A stretch of 8,657 nucleotides of DNA from an uncultured Senegalimassilia sp. (lineage in GTDB: Bacteria > Actinomycetota > Coriobacteriia > Coriobacteriales > Eggerthellaceae): assembly GCF_934630535.1 (NCBI RefSeq), contig NZ_CAKTVU010000036.1, positions 1-8,657 of the forward strand, in the 5' to 3' direction. The position numbers and the translations under genes are program-made. The notes under the pieces are model-generated. The model was given only the letters and a program-made list of their open reading frames with translations. It had not been told where the DNA came from and did no database searches. This document shows, in pieces, positions 1 to 5,970 of this stretch (positions are counted from its first letter, which is position 1; each line of letters opens with the position of its first letter).

Positions 1-39
1 TTCGCGGCGGGCTGCGCCGCCTCGGAATCTTGGGCATAA
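1..39 (+). CDS. Possible 3' end of an upstream gene (partial)
   Basis: Frame 1 is open from the window edge for 12 codons and stops at TAA 37-39, four bases before the stem of a strong + strand terminator. That is the geometry expected of a gene end. The residues visible (ending A-S-E-S-W-A) are too few to identify a family and do not resemble the C-terminus of YebC, which often precedes ruvC. The frame is therefore chosen only because its stop lies next to the terminator, and non-coding sequence is a real alternative. Confidence 0.3.
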   Translation, partial: FAAGCAASESWA

Positions 40-43
40 GAAT

Positions 44-86
44 GGGGCTGTACCAAAATCACTTTTGATACAGCCCCTTTTTTTTT
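44..86 (+). terminator. Strong Rho-independent terminator
   Basis: A perfect 9-bp stem, GGGGCTGTA (44-52) with TACAGCCCC (69-77), encloses one C/A mismatch. A further perfect 5-bp stem CAAAA (54-58)/TTTTG (63-67) closes a TCAC tetraloop. Nine T residues (78-86) follow immediately. This is a textbook intrinsic terminator read on the + strand. It should insulate the ruv operon from whatever lies upstream. Confidence 0.93.
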
Positions 87-171
87 GCGCTTTGAGCTCG
101 GCTTAGCTTGCTGGCTTTTGGAAAGAAACGGGGGCGGGAAAATCGTTGGGGGAAAGCGAACATCCGTGTGG

Positions 172-177
172 TAGTAT
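172..177 (+). promoter_or_regulatory. Possible -10 element of the ruv promoter
   Basis: TAGTAT matches four of six bases of the TATAAT consensus and lies 38 bases before the ruvC start. No convincing -35 is seen: the best is TTGGGG at 146-151 with an over-long 20-bp spacer. A start site about seven bases downstream would fall inside the LexA box at 183-196, where bound repressor would block it. The assignment is weak by itself and rests mainly on this geometry. Confidence 0.35.
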
Positions 178-182
178 GTCCA

Positions 183-196
183 CGAACAAATGTTTG
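183..196 (+). promoter_or_regulatory. LexA (SOS) operator upstream of ruvCAB
   Basis: CGAACAAATGTTTG fits the Gram-positive/actinobacterial LexA consensus CGAAC-RNRY-GTTYG at every position and is a dyad with CRAACA and TGTTYG arms. It sits 18 bases before the ruvC ATG and immediately after a possible -10. SOS control of ruvCAB through such a box is known in several bacteria, including mycobacteria. LexA cleavage after DNA damage would therefore raise expression of the whole downstream run. A weaker relative lies at 157-170. Confidence 0.75.
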
Positions 197-214
197 AACG
201 AGTAAGGCGGGCGG

Positions 215-823
215 ATGACGGAACCTCGAACAATCTTAGGCATAGACCCTGGCTTGGCGAATACGGGATGGGGCGTGGTTCGGCAGGACGGGCCGCGCAT
301 GGAGTGCGTGGCGTACGGGTGCGTATCCACGCCTGCTGGCGTGGAGCTGTCGCAGCGTTTGGCGAAGATCCACGAGCAAATCTCGGCGGTGATCAGCCGG
401 TTTCAGCCCGTGTGCCTGGGAATCGAGACCGTGTGGTTCGGCCAGAACATCACGGCCGCATTCGCCACGGGGCAGGCGCGAGGCGCCGCTTTGGTGGCGT
501 GCGCCCAGCATGGGCTTTCGGTCGGCGAGTTCACGCCTCGGCAGATTAAGATGGCCGTGGTGGGCACCGGCTCTGCCGACAAGGCGCAGGTGCAATATAT
601 GGTGAAGAAGCTGCTGAACCTGCAGGTGGAGCCGAAGCCCGATCACGCTTCGGATGCGCTTGCGGCGGCAATCTGCTATACCACCCACGAAGGTTACGGG
701 GGAGTCGGCGGCGCCGACGCGATGGCGAAGCTCGAGGCGCGCGGCCGCGTGATGGCGGGTGCGGGAACGGGCGGTGCCGCCGGTGCGGCGGCTCGTAAGA
801 TCTTGGAAGAAGGTGCGCGATGA
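215..823 (+). CDS. ruvC: Holliday-junction resolvase RuvC
   Basis: This 202-residue RuvC is the dimeric nuclease that cuts Holliday junctions symmetrically after RuvAB branch migration, in the cytoplasm. The RNase H-like fold starts with the GIDPG strand (residues 9-13). The four expected acidic/metal-binding positions are D11, E71 (in GIETVW), H144 and D147 (in the DHASDALA helix). His at the third position occurs in Thermus RuvC, whereas E. coli has Asp, so the site looks intact. The Ala/Gly-rich tail after about residue 165 makes it longer than E. coli RuvC (173 residues). The start is ATG 215 with AAGG at 204-207. It is first in the ruv operon and its stop overlaps the ruvA start by four bases (ATGA), implying translational coupling. 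A LexA box lies just upstream. Confidence 0.96.
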   Translation: MTEPRTILGIDPGLANTGWGVVRQDGPRMECVAYGCVSTPAGVELSQRLAKIHEQISAVISRFQPVCLGIETVWFGQNITAAFATGQARGAALVACAQHGLSVGEFTPRQIKMAVVGTGSADKAQVQYMVKKLLNLQVEPKPDHASDALAAAICYTTHEGYGGVGGADAMAKLEARGRVMAGAGTGGAAGAAARKILEEGAR

Positions 824-1422
824 TCGCATTTCTGAAAGGCATGCTGGCGGGCAAGACCGCCGCATGCGCGTATATCGATGTGCAGGGCGTCGGCTATGCC
901 GTCGGCATGTCCCAAGGCGCGCTTTCGAAGCTGCCGGCAGTGGGCGAGCCCGTGCAGGTGCATACGTATCTACAGGTATCCGATAACGGAATCGCGCTGT
1001 ACGGGTTTTTAACGCTTGAGGAGAAGGCGCTGTTCGAGCGCTTGATCGGAGTCAGCGGCGTGGGTCCGAAGGTTGCGCTGGCGGCGCTGTCCTCGTTCAC
1101 GCCCGAAGCTTTGGTGGCGGCCGTGCAGGCGCAGGATGTGGCCGCGGTGCAGAAGATCCCGGGCGTGGGCAAGAAGACGGCATCGCGCATCATCCTGGAA
1201 CTGAAAGGCTCGTTCGACCAGGGGTTGGCAAGCTTGTTCGATGCTGCGGGCGCGCCGGCTTCGGCGGCTGCCGCTGCGGCCGAACGCCTGAAAGGCGCAC
1301 GCGAGGCGTTGCTGGCGTTGGGCTTCGCCTCTGCAGAGGCAGATGTTGCGTTAAAGGGCGCACCCGAGGACGCAGATGAGAACGCGCTGATAAAATACGC
1401 CTTGAAACGTTTAGGTAAATAA
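820..1422 (+). CDS. ruvA: Holliday-junction DNA-binding protein RuvA
   Basis: RuvA is the tetrameric platform that binds the four-way junction and loads the RuvB motor. The 200-residue length matches the family (about 200). All three domains are visible. An N-terminal OB-fold covers residues 1 to about 63. Tandem helix-hairpin-helix motifs follow, at GVSGVGPKVA (77-86) and IPGVGKKTASRI (113-124), which grip the DNA backbone. An Ala-rich linker (about 142-155) leads to the C-terminal RuvB-contacting helices (about 158-200, with the AREALLALGF core). The ATG overlaps the ruvC stop in an ATGA, with GGAAGAAGG just upstream inside ruvC as ribosome binding site. It is probably cotranscribed and translationally coupled with ruvC. 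No damaged motif is seen. Confidence 0.96.
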   Translation: MIAFLKGMLAGKTAACAYIDVQGVGYAVGMSQGALSKLPAVGEPVQVHTYLQVSDNGIALYGFLTLEEKALFERLIGVSGVGPKVALAALSSFTPEALVAAVQAQDVAAVQKIPGVGKKTASRIILELKGSFDQGLASLFDAAGAPASAAAAAAERLKGAREALLALGFASAEADVALKGAPEDADENALIKYALKRLGK

Positions 1423-1451
1423 CGCGGTAAATGGATGACGGAGCTTGAGCT

Positions 1452-2555
1452 TTGGCTGATGGAGTGAAAATAGAGGGAATGGTGTTCGAGGCGGGTTCCG
1501 GTTTTGATGGCGGATCCGCGTCGACGGCTCCCGCAGGTGCGACCGACCCCTCGCAGCGTGCGGTCACGCCGGATTTGACCGAAGACGACCTTGCGCTCGA
1601 CCGCAGCTTGCGACCGAAGCGTCTGGGAGATTATCTTGGCCAAACGAAGGTCAAGGAGTCGCTTGCCATTTTGATCCAAGCTGCGCAGGAGCGCGGCGAC
1701 GTTGCGGATCATATCCTGTTCTCGGGACCTCCGGGCCTGGGTAAGACCACCCTTGCCACCGTGGTGGCAAACGAGCTGGGTGCGAACATCAAAACCACCA
1801 GTGGTCCTGCGATCGAGCGCACGGGGGACCTTGCCGCGATTCTCACGAACCTTGAAGAGGGCGACGTGCTGTTCATCGACGAGATTCATCGTCTGAATCG
1901 CATGGTGGAAGAGGTTTTGTATCCCGCGCTTGAGGACTTCGCGTTGGACATCGTGGTTGGCAAGGGACCGGCGGCTCGTTCCATCCGTTTGGATCTGCCA
2001 CGATTCACGCTTATCGGCGCCACCACCCGCACGGGGCTGCTTACCGGGCCCTTGCGCGACCGCTTCGGCATCGCATTTCGCCTGCAGTATTACACGCCTG
2101 AGGAGCTGGCTTCCATTGTGCAGCGTTCTGCTTCCATTTTGGATGTGCCCATCTCTTACGATGGCGCATTGGAGATCGCGCGCCGCAGCCGTGGCACGCC
2201 TCGTTTGGCCAACCGCATGCTCAAGCGCGTGCGCGATTGGGCTCAGGTGCGCGGCAACGGCGTCATCGATGAGGACGTGTCCGCGCAGGCGTTGAGCTTT
2301 TTCGAGGTGGACCCGCTGGGACTGGACGCGGTGGATAATCGTATTTTGGAGCTGCTGTGTGTGCAGTTCGGTGGGCGTCCGGTGGGGTTGACCACGCTGG
2401 CTTCGGCGTTAGCCGAGGACCCGGATACGCTTGAGGACGTGTACGAGCCGTATCTGATGCAGCAGGGCTTGCTTATCCGCACGCCGAAGGGCCGTCAGGC
2501 AACCGAGCGGGCGTACGAGCACCTGGGTATCTTCCACGAACCCACGAATAGCTAG
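1452..2555 (+). CDS. ruvB: Holliday-junction branch-migration ATPase RuvB
   Basis: RuvB is the hexameric AAA+ motor that drives branch migration with RuvA. Of 367 residues, the first ~45 are a low-complexity Gly/Ala/Ser/Asp-rich extension not found in the ~336-residue E. coli protein. The core then shows Walker A GPPGLGKT (92-99), Walker B with FIDEIHR (141-147), sensor 1 GATTRTG (189-195), the arginine-finger segment GPLRDRFG (199-206) and sensor 2 GTPRLANR (248-255). The C-terminal winged helix with GGRPVGL runs from about 307 to 350. The TTG start at 1452 is chosen because GGAG at 1440-1443 lies eight bases upstream. An in-frame ATG at 1479 (residue 10) is possible, but its purine-rich stretch is almost touching it. 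The gene is 29 bases after ruvA and 9 bases before the next gene. Confidence 0.95.
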   Translation: MADGVKIEGMVFEAGSGFDGGSASTAPAGATDPSQRAVTPDLTEDDLALDRSLRPKRLGDYLGQTKVKESLAILIQAAQERGDVADHILFSGPPGLGKTTLATVVANELGANIKTTSGPAIERTGDLAAILTNLEEGDVLFIDEIHRLNRMVEEVLYPALEDFALDIVVGKGPAARSIRLDLPRFTLIGATTRTGLLTGPLRDRFGIAFRLQYYTPEELASIVQRSASILDVPISYDGALEIARRSRGTPRLANRMLKRVRDWAQVRGNGVIDEDVSAQALSFFEVDPLGLDAVDNRILELLCVQFGGRPVGLTTLASALAEDPDTLEDVYEPYLMQQGLLIRTPKGRQATERAYEHLGIFHEPTNS

Positions 2556-2564
2556 GAGCGGCCG

Positions 2565-2975
2565 ATGTTCGAGCAAGACTATCTGATGAAGTTGCTGCTG
2601 GCGTTTTACCAGGCTATGTTCAAAAGCCTGCGACGCGTTACCGACGAGGACGAAGACCCGAAAGAGGCGGCCGATACGCTGGACGAGGTTGTCGGGAATG
2701 CCGTTGGGATGGACGGTGCCAGCTTGCTGTCGCTGACCCCGGAATCCGTCGTCGGCGTGCTGCAGGTGTCCGGCACCGATCCGCGCGTGACGGAGTTCAT
2801 TGCTCGCAGCTTGTTGCTTTCGTCCGAGTATCTGACGCAGGCGAAGCAAGGCGCGTTGGCGTCGTTGCGCGTGGAGCAGGCGCGGGCGATCGCGGATGCA
2901 TATGGGATCGATTTGCCTGACGACCCCACTGACCTGTCCGATTTGAAGGAAATGGCCGAGCAAGCTAACGCCTAG
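2565..2975 (+). CDS. Small DUF6483-like protein of unknown function
   Basis: This is a 136-residue acidic, helical, soluble-looking protein with no signal peptide, membrane segment or recognisable catalytic motif. The N-terminus (MFEQDYLMKLLLAFYQAM) resembles the DUF6483 family from memory. A long, probably helical middle follows, then repeated Leu/Ala-rich helices (about 80-120) that look like a small TPR-type or helical-bundle arrangement. A ribosome binding site TAGGAG (2553-2558) overlaps the ruvB stop codon, seven bases before the ATG, so expression is very likely coupled to ruvB. The next gene begins 11 bases after its stop. Its position suggests co-expression under the ruv promoter, but nothing in the sequence shows a role in recombination. 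The family name is tentative, while the gene itself is well supported. Confidence 0.85.
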   Translation: MFEQDYLMKLLLAFYQAMFKSLRRVTDEDEDPKEAADTLDEVVGNAVGMDGASLLSLTPESVVGVLQVSGTDPRVTEFIARSLLLSSEYLTQAKQGALASLRVEQARAIADAYGIDLPDDPTDLSDLKEMAEQANA

Positions 2976-2986
2976 TAGGGGCAACG

Positions 2987-3985
2987 ATGGGAGTGGATAT
3001 GGCGAAGATCGTAGCGGTCGATACCGATTTCGAAGATAACAACCTGGAAGAGGCCATGGCCCGGGATGCGGGCATCGAGTTTGAGGTCACGCGCGGCCGC
3101 ACTGCTCAGGCGGTAATCGATGGATTGCTGGAGACCGGCGCCGATGCAGCTGTGACGTCGTATGCGATGTTTCCGCGCGAGGTGTTCGAGGCATGTCCGA
3201 ATCTGAAAGCGGTCAGCCGCACGGGGGTCGGATACGACGAGATCGATGTGGAAGCCGCTACCGAGTACGGCGTTGCCGTTTGCAATGTGCCAGGCTACGG
3301 TACGGAAGTGGTGTCTGACCACGCCATTACGTTGGCGCTTTCGGTTTTGCGCCGAATCAACGAGCTTGATGCCGATATGCGCCGCGGCGTGTGGGATTAT
3401 GCGCGCACGCGTCCGTTAGGACAGTGCCGCGGCCGCGTGTTCGGTGTCGTGGGCATGGGGGAGATCGGCAGAGCGGCGGCCAAGAAGGCCGCTGGTCTGG
3501 GCTTTGAGGTGGTGTGCTGGTCTCGTAGCTTGAAGCCTGGACGGCGTACGCCCGAAGGCTATCCCGTTCTGCGCCTGGACGATTTGCTGCAACAAGCCGA
3601 TGTGGTGAGCCTGCATACGGCGCTTACTCCCGAGACGCATCATCTGATCAATGCCGAACGCCTTGCCCTCATGAAGCCGGATGCCGTGCTGGTGAACACC
3701 GCTCGCGGCGCCGTGGTGGATACCGTGGCGCTGGCACAGGCGCTTTGCGAGGACAAGCTGTGGGGCGCAGGTTTGGACGTGTTCGAGCAGGAGCAGCCCT
3801 TCGACTTCGATCATCCCATCATGAAGGCGCCGCACACCGTGCTTTCGGCGCATGCGGCGTATTGGTCGGAGGAATCAGGACGCGAGCTGCGCGAGCGAGC
3901 GATGCAGGCGGCTATCGACGCTGTGCAGGGGCGCGTGCCGGTTGATTGTCTGAATCCCTGCGTGTTCGATTCTTCTACGAAGTAG
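2987..3985 (+). CDS. D-2-hydroxyacid dehydrogenase, CtBP-like
   Basis: This is an NAD(P)-dependent D-isomer-specific 2-hydroxyacid dehydrogenase of 332 residues, the family's usual length. It would reversibly reduce a 2-keto acid in the cytoplasm; the substrate is not evident. Visible motifs are the substrate-side SRTGVGYDEID loop (77-87), the CNVPGYGTEVVSDH stretch (99-112) typical of the CtBP-like/3-phosphoglycerate dehydrogenase group, and the dinucleotide-binding GMGEIG (156-161). The catalytic residues are R240 (NTARGA), E269 (DVFEQEQP) and H289 (SAHA). No ACT or other regulatory tail is present, so it is not a typical SerA. Start ATG 2987 has AGGGG upstream; ATG 2999 (residue 5), preceded by GGGAG, is an equally reasonable start. 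It is the last gene of the ruv run, and no clear terminator follows before the next promoter. Confidence 0.88.
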   Translation: MGVDMAKIVAVDTDFEDNNLEEAMARDAGIEFEVTRGRTAQAVIDGLLETGADAAVTSYAMFPREVFEACPNLKAVSRTGVGYDEIDVEAATEYGVAVCNVPGYGTEVVSDHAITLALSVLRRINELDADMRRGVWDYARTRPLGQCRGRVFGVVGMGEIGRAAAKKAAGLGFEVVCWSRSLKPGRRTPEGYPVLRLDDLLQQADVVSLHTALTPETHHLINAERLALMKPDAVLVNTARGAVVDTVALAQALCEDKLWGAGLDVFEQEQPFDFDHPIMKAPHTVLSAHAAYWSEESGRELRERAMQAAIDAVQGRVPVDCLNPCVFDSSTK

Positions 3986-3988
3986 CGC

Positions 3989-4019
3989 TTGACGATGACG
4001 TAGCGTCATCCACTAACAT
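3989..4019 (+). promoter_or_regulatory. MerR-type promoter with 17-bp dyad, before the regulator gene
   Basis: TTGACG (3989-3994) is a good -35, and TAACAT (4014-4019) is a 4/6 match to -10 at the unusually long 19-bp spacing used by MerR-activated promoters. The spacer contains the perfect dyad GATGACG-TAG-CGTCATC (3994-4010). The same -35, dyad core and spacing recur at 4849-4879. This is the likely autoregulatory site of the MerR gene that starts 22 bases later. An alternative -10, CATAAT (4017-4022), would need a 22-bp spacer. Confidence 0.7.
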
Positions 4020-4040
4020 AATTATTTTTTGGCAGAGTAG

Positions 4041-4823
4041 ATGTCGGTTCATGGGGTGAAGCAGGACATGGGACAACAAGGCAGCCAAGACTTGATGACG
4101 GTTGGAGAGTTGGCTTCGCGCGTTGGCGTGACGGTTCGAACCATCCAATACTATGATCAACGCGGGCTGCTGCATCCCACATGCAAGGGGGAGCAAAATC
4201 TTCGCCTGTATTCCTCGTCTGACGTCGACCGTCTTAATCGCATAATCACGCTGAAATACCTGGGGCTTTCGCTTACCCAGATTCAGGAGGGCGAAGGGAG
4301 CGACCCCGACGTCGAGCTGACCGCCGCTTTGGCGAATCGCGAGGCGGAGCTCGAACGCGAAAGCGCGAGGATTCTTCGGGATATGAATGCGTTGCAGAGT
4401 TTGCGCGCGCATCTTGCTGTGGCCGATCATGTGGATTGGAGCGAATCTGCATCCGCCGTTGGTAGCGTGCGGGATCGTGAGGACATGCTGTGGTCTGCCA
4501 TCACCGGCGAATCGCTTGAAGGTTGCCCGATTCCCGAGTTATCTCGCGAAGAGGTGATCTGCTGGCATCAGCTGATGGGTGACACGATCGAAGCAATGCA
4601 TGATGGCGTTTTGGCAACCGATGAGCGCGCACGAGCGCTTGCAATTCGTTTTTCCAGCTTAGGGGGCATGCCCCATGCCCTTGCCGGTTTGAAGCGCTTG
4701 GCAAACCAGCGCAGCTCGGGGCCAAAGCAGTACGGTCGTGACTTTTATGCCGGTATTCAACGGCGCACGTTGAGCTTCTTGCAAGATGCGCTCGATTGCT
4801 CTCGCTCTGATACGCGGGAATAG
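4041..4823 (+). CDS. MerR-family transcriptional regulator
   Basis: This 260-residue DNA-binding regulator has the N-terminal MerR winged helix-turn-helix (about 19-85): VGELASRVGVTVRTIQYYD, then the wing with RLYSSSDVDRL. A dimerisation coiled coil (about 92-125) follows, then a long C-terminal effector domain (about 135-260) that I do not recognise. The effector domain has C162 in a Cys-Pro (GCPIP), C175 beside H176, and C253. It lacks the short metal-binding tail of MerR/CueR/ZntR types, so the ligand is probably not a simple metal ion. The start is uncertain: ATG 4041 lacks a strong ribosome site, and ATG 4068 (residue 10) has GGGGTGAAGCAGGA before it. Either keeps the whole DNA-binding domain. 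Matching dyads upstream of this gene and of the radical SAM gene mark it as local regulator of both. Confidence 0.9.
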   Translation: MSVHGVKQDMGQQGSQDLMTVGELASRVGVTVRTIQYYDQRGLLHPTCKGEQNLRLYSSSDVDRLNRIITLKYLGLSLTQIQEGEGSDPDVELTAALANREAELERESARILRDMNALQSLRAHLAVADHVDWSESASAVGSVRDREDMLWSAITGESLEGCPIPELSREEVICWHQLMGDTIEAMHDGVLATDERARALAIRFSSLGGMPHALAGLKRLANQRSSGPKQYGRDFYAGIQRRTLSFLQDALDCSRSDTRE

Positions 4824-4848
4824 CCGCATAGGTAGTCTTATCGTTGTA

Positions 4849-4879
4849 TTGACGGCGACGTAGCGTCGCTCGGTACCGT
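4849..4879 (+). promoter_or_regulatory. MerR-type promoter of the radical SAM/ABC operon
   Basis: TTGACG (4849-4854) is followed by the dyad GCGACG-TAG-CGTCGC (4855-4869). A -10-like TACCGT (4874-4879) lies exactly 19 bp from the -35. The -35, the GACGTAGCGTC core and the spacing are identical to the copy at 3989-4019. The outer dyad bases differ (GC...GC against AT...AT) but stay symmetrical. The poor -10 and long spacer fit a promoter that is silent unless a MerR protein distorts the DNA. Confidence 0.7.
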
Positions 4880-4880
4880 T

Positions 4881-4913
4881 TCCCCCTGAAGTGATAACTC
4901 GATCAGAGGGGGA
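4881..4913 (+). repeat. Inverted repeat overlapping the radical SAM gene's ribosome site
   Basis: TCCCCCT (4881-4887) and AGGGGGA (4907-4913) are perfect complements 19 bases apart, and the right arm is the Shine-Dalgarno of the radical SAM gene. If both arms are transcribed, the hairpin would hide the ribosome site. However, a start predicted from TACCGT at 4874-4879 falls near 4886 and would leave most of the left arm out of the RNA. The role is therefore open, and chance pairing with a strong G-rich ribosome site is possible. Confidence 0.4.
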
Positions 4914-4917
4914 GACG

Positions 4918-5940
4918 ATGATCGTATCGTGGATGACCACGAATCGATGCAACTTGAAGTGCGCGCATTGCTATCAAGACGCAGACGAGTGCGATAACCG
5001 AGAGCTGTCGACCGAAGAAGCGCGCGCGATGATTTCCGACATTGCACGTGCCGGTTTCAAGGTCATGATTTTCAGCGGCGGTGAGCCGCTTATGCGCGAT
5101 GACATTTTCGACTTAGTGTCTCATGCCGCATCGTGCGGACTCCGACCGGTGTTCGGCAGCAACGGAACCTTGATTACGCAAGACGTCGCGCGAAAGCTGA
5201 AAGCGGCGGGTGCGTGCGCCATGGGTATCAGCATTGACAGCCTTGACGCGCAAAAGCATGACAAATTTCGCGGAGTCAACGGTGCACATGCGGCAACGTT
5301 GGCGGGAATCGAAGCCTGCAAAAGCGTCGGCCTGCCATTCCAGGTTCACACCACTGTGGTTGATTGGAATCGCGACGAGGTGTGCGGCATCACTCGGTTT
5401 GCTAAAGAATTGGGCGCGATGAACCATTCGGTGTTCTTCTTGGTACCGGTTGGGCGTGGCAAGGACATCTCTGACGAAAGCATCGACGTTGAGCAAAACG
5501 AACAGCTGCTCGCTGACATTTTGCGCGCCGGTCGTGATGCTGATATCGAGGTCAAACCTACGTGCGCGCCGCAGTTTATGCGCATTGCCGAGCAGATCGG
5601 TGTGCAAACGCGCTATACACGAGGCTGCTTGGCGGGGCTGACGTACTGCGTGGTCGGAAGCGAGGGCATTGTGCGCGCGTGTGCGTATATGACCGAAGAT
5701 GCCGGCGACGTGCGCAAACAGCCGTTTGATGAGATTTGGCGTACCAGCCCGGTGTTCCAAGAACTGCGCACGCAGGCATATAAGGGCGCGTGCGGAGCGT
5801 GCGATTATAAGGGCGTTTGCGGCGGATGTCGTGCTCGTGCCGCGTATTACCACGACGGGGACATTTTGGGGCAGGACGATTATTGCGCATGGGGTATGAA
5901 GAGCGCAGCACGGAATGCGTCCGGCGTATCGGTCGCTTAG
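4918..5940 (+). CDS. Radical SAM/SPASM enzyme, AhbD/NirJ2-like (haem biosynthesis family)
   Basis: This is a 340-residue cytoplasmic radical SAM enzyme. The SAM-cluster motif is C11-x3-C15-x2-C18 (RCNLKCAHC), followed by SGGEP (53-57), SNGTLI (81-86) and GISIDSLD (103-110). The C-terminal SPASM/Twitch region has TCAPQFMR (215-222), GCLAG (236-240), C244, C255, then C292-x2-C295-x5-C301-x2-C304 (KGVCGGCRARA) and C323 for auxiliary Fe-S cluster(s). These blocks, with FFLVPVGRG (173-181), match what I recall of AhbD/NirJ2, which decarboxylates Fe-coproporphyrin III to haem b in the siroheme-dependent pathway. AhbC, NirJ and peptide-modifying SPASM enzymes are alternatives; no precursor peptide gene is nearby. 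Start ATG 4918 is preferred over GTG 4891 because GAGGGGGAG (4906-4914) precedes it. A MerR-type promoter lies upstream and the importer genes follow. Confidence 0.85.
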   Translation: MIVSWMTTNRCNLKCAHCYQDADECDNRELSTEEARAMISDIARAGFKVMIFSGGEPLMRDDIFDLVSHAASCGLRPVFGSNGTLITQDVARKLKAAGACAMGISIDSLDAQKHDKFRGVNGAHAATLAGIEACKSVGLPFQVHTTVVDWNRDEVCGITRFAKELGAMNHSVFFLVPVGRGKDISDESIDVEQNEQLLADILRAGRDADIEVKPTCAPQFMRIAEQIGVQTRYTRGCLAGLTYCVVGSEGIVRACAYMTEDAGDVRKQPFDEIWRTSPVFQELRTQAYKGACGACDYKGVCGGCRARAAYYHDGDILGQDDYCAWGMKSAARNASGVSVA

Positions 5941-5970
5941 CGGGACAAGCTAATCCAAAAGGAGCAAACA

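Noticed and set aside
44..77. Terminal inverted repeat of an insertion sequence
   Set aside because: The perfect nested stem, tetraloop and immediate nine-T tract are fully explained as an intrinsic terminator, and no transposase or second copy of the end is in the window.
1431..1448. Five-codon ATG open frame (MDDGA) just before ruvB as a leader peptide
   Set aside because: It has no ribosome site of its own, contains no regulatory codon pattern, and is short enough to occur by chance.
3994..4030. Dyad followed by a T-rich stretch as a terminator for the dehydrogenase gene
   Set aside because: The T run begins well after the stem rather than directly behind it, and the same dyad recurs upstream of the radical SAM gene without any T run and next to an identical -35. 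An operator explains both copies better.
4891..4917. GTG 4891 as the radical SAM gene start (9 extra residues)
   Set aside because: No ribosome site precedes it, it lies very close to the predicted transcription start, and the extra residues include the excellent GAGGGGGAG that serves ATG 4918.
5941..5970. RiPP precursor peptide gene next to the radical SAM/SPASM enzyme
   Set aside because: The 30-base gap is too short for a peptide gene, no small open frame with its own ribosome site is seen upstream at 4824-4917, and the enzyme's motifs resemble AhbD/NirJ2 rather than peptide maturases.
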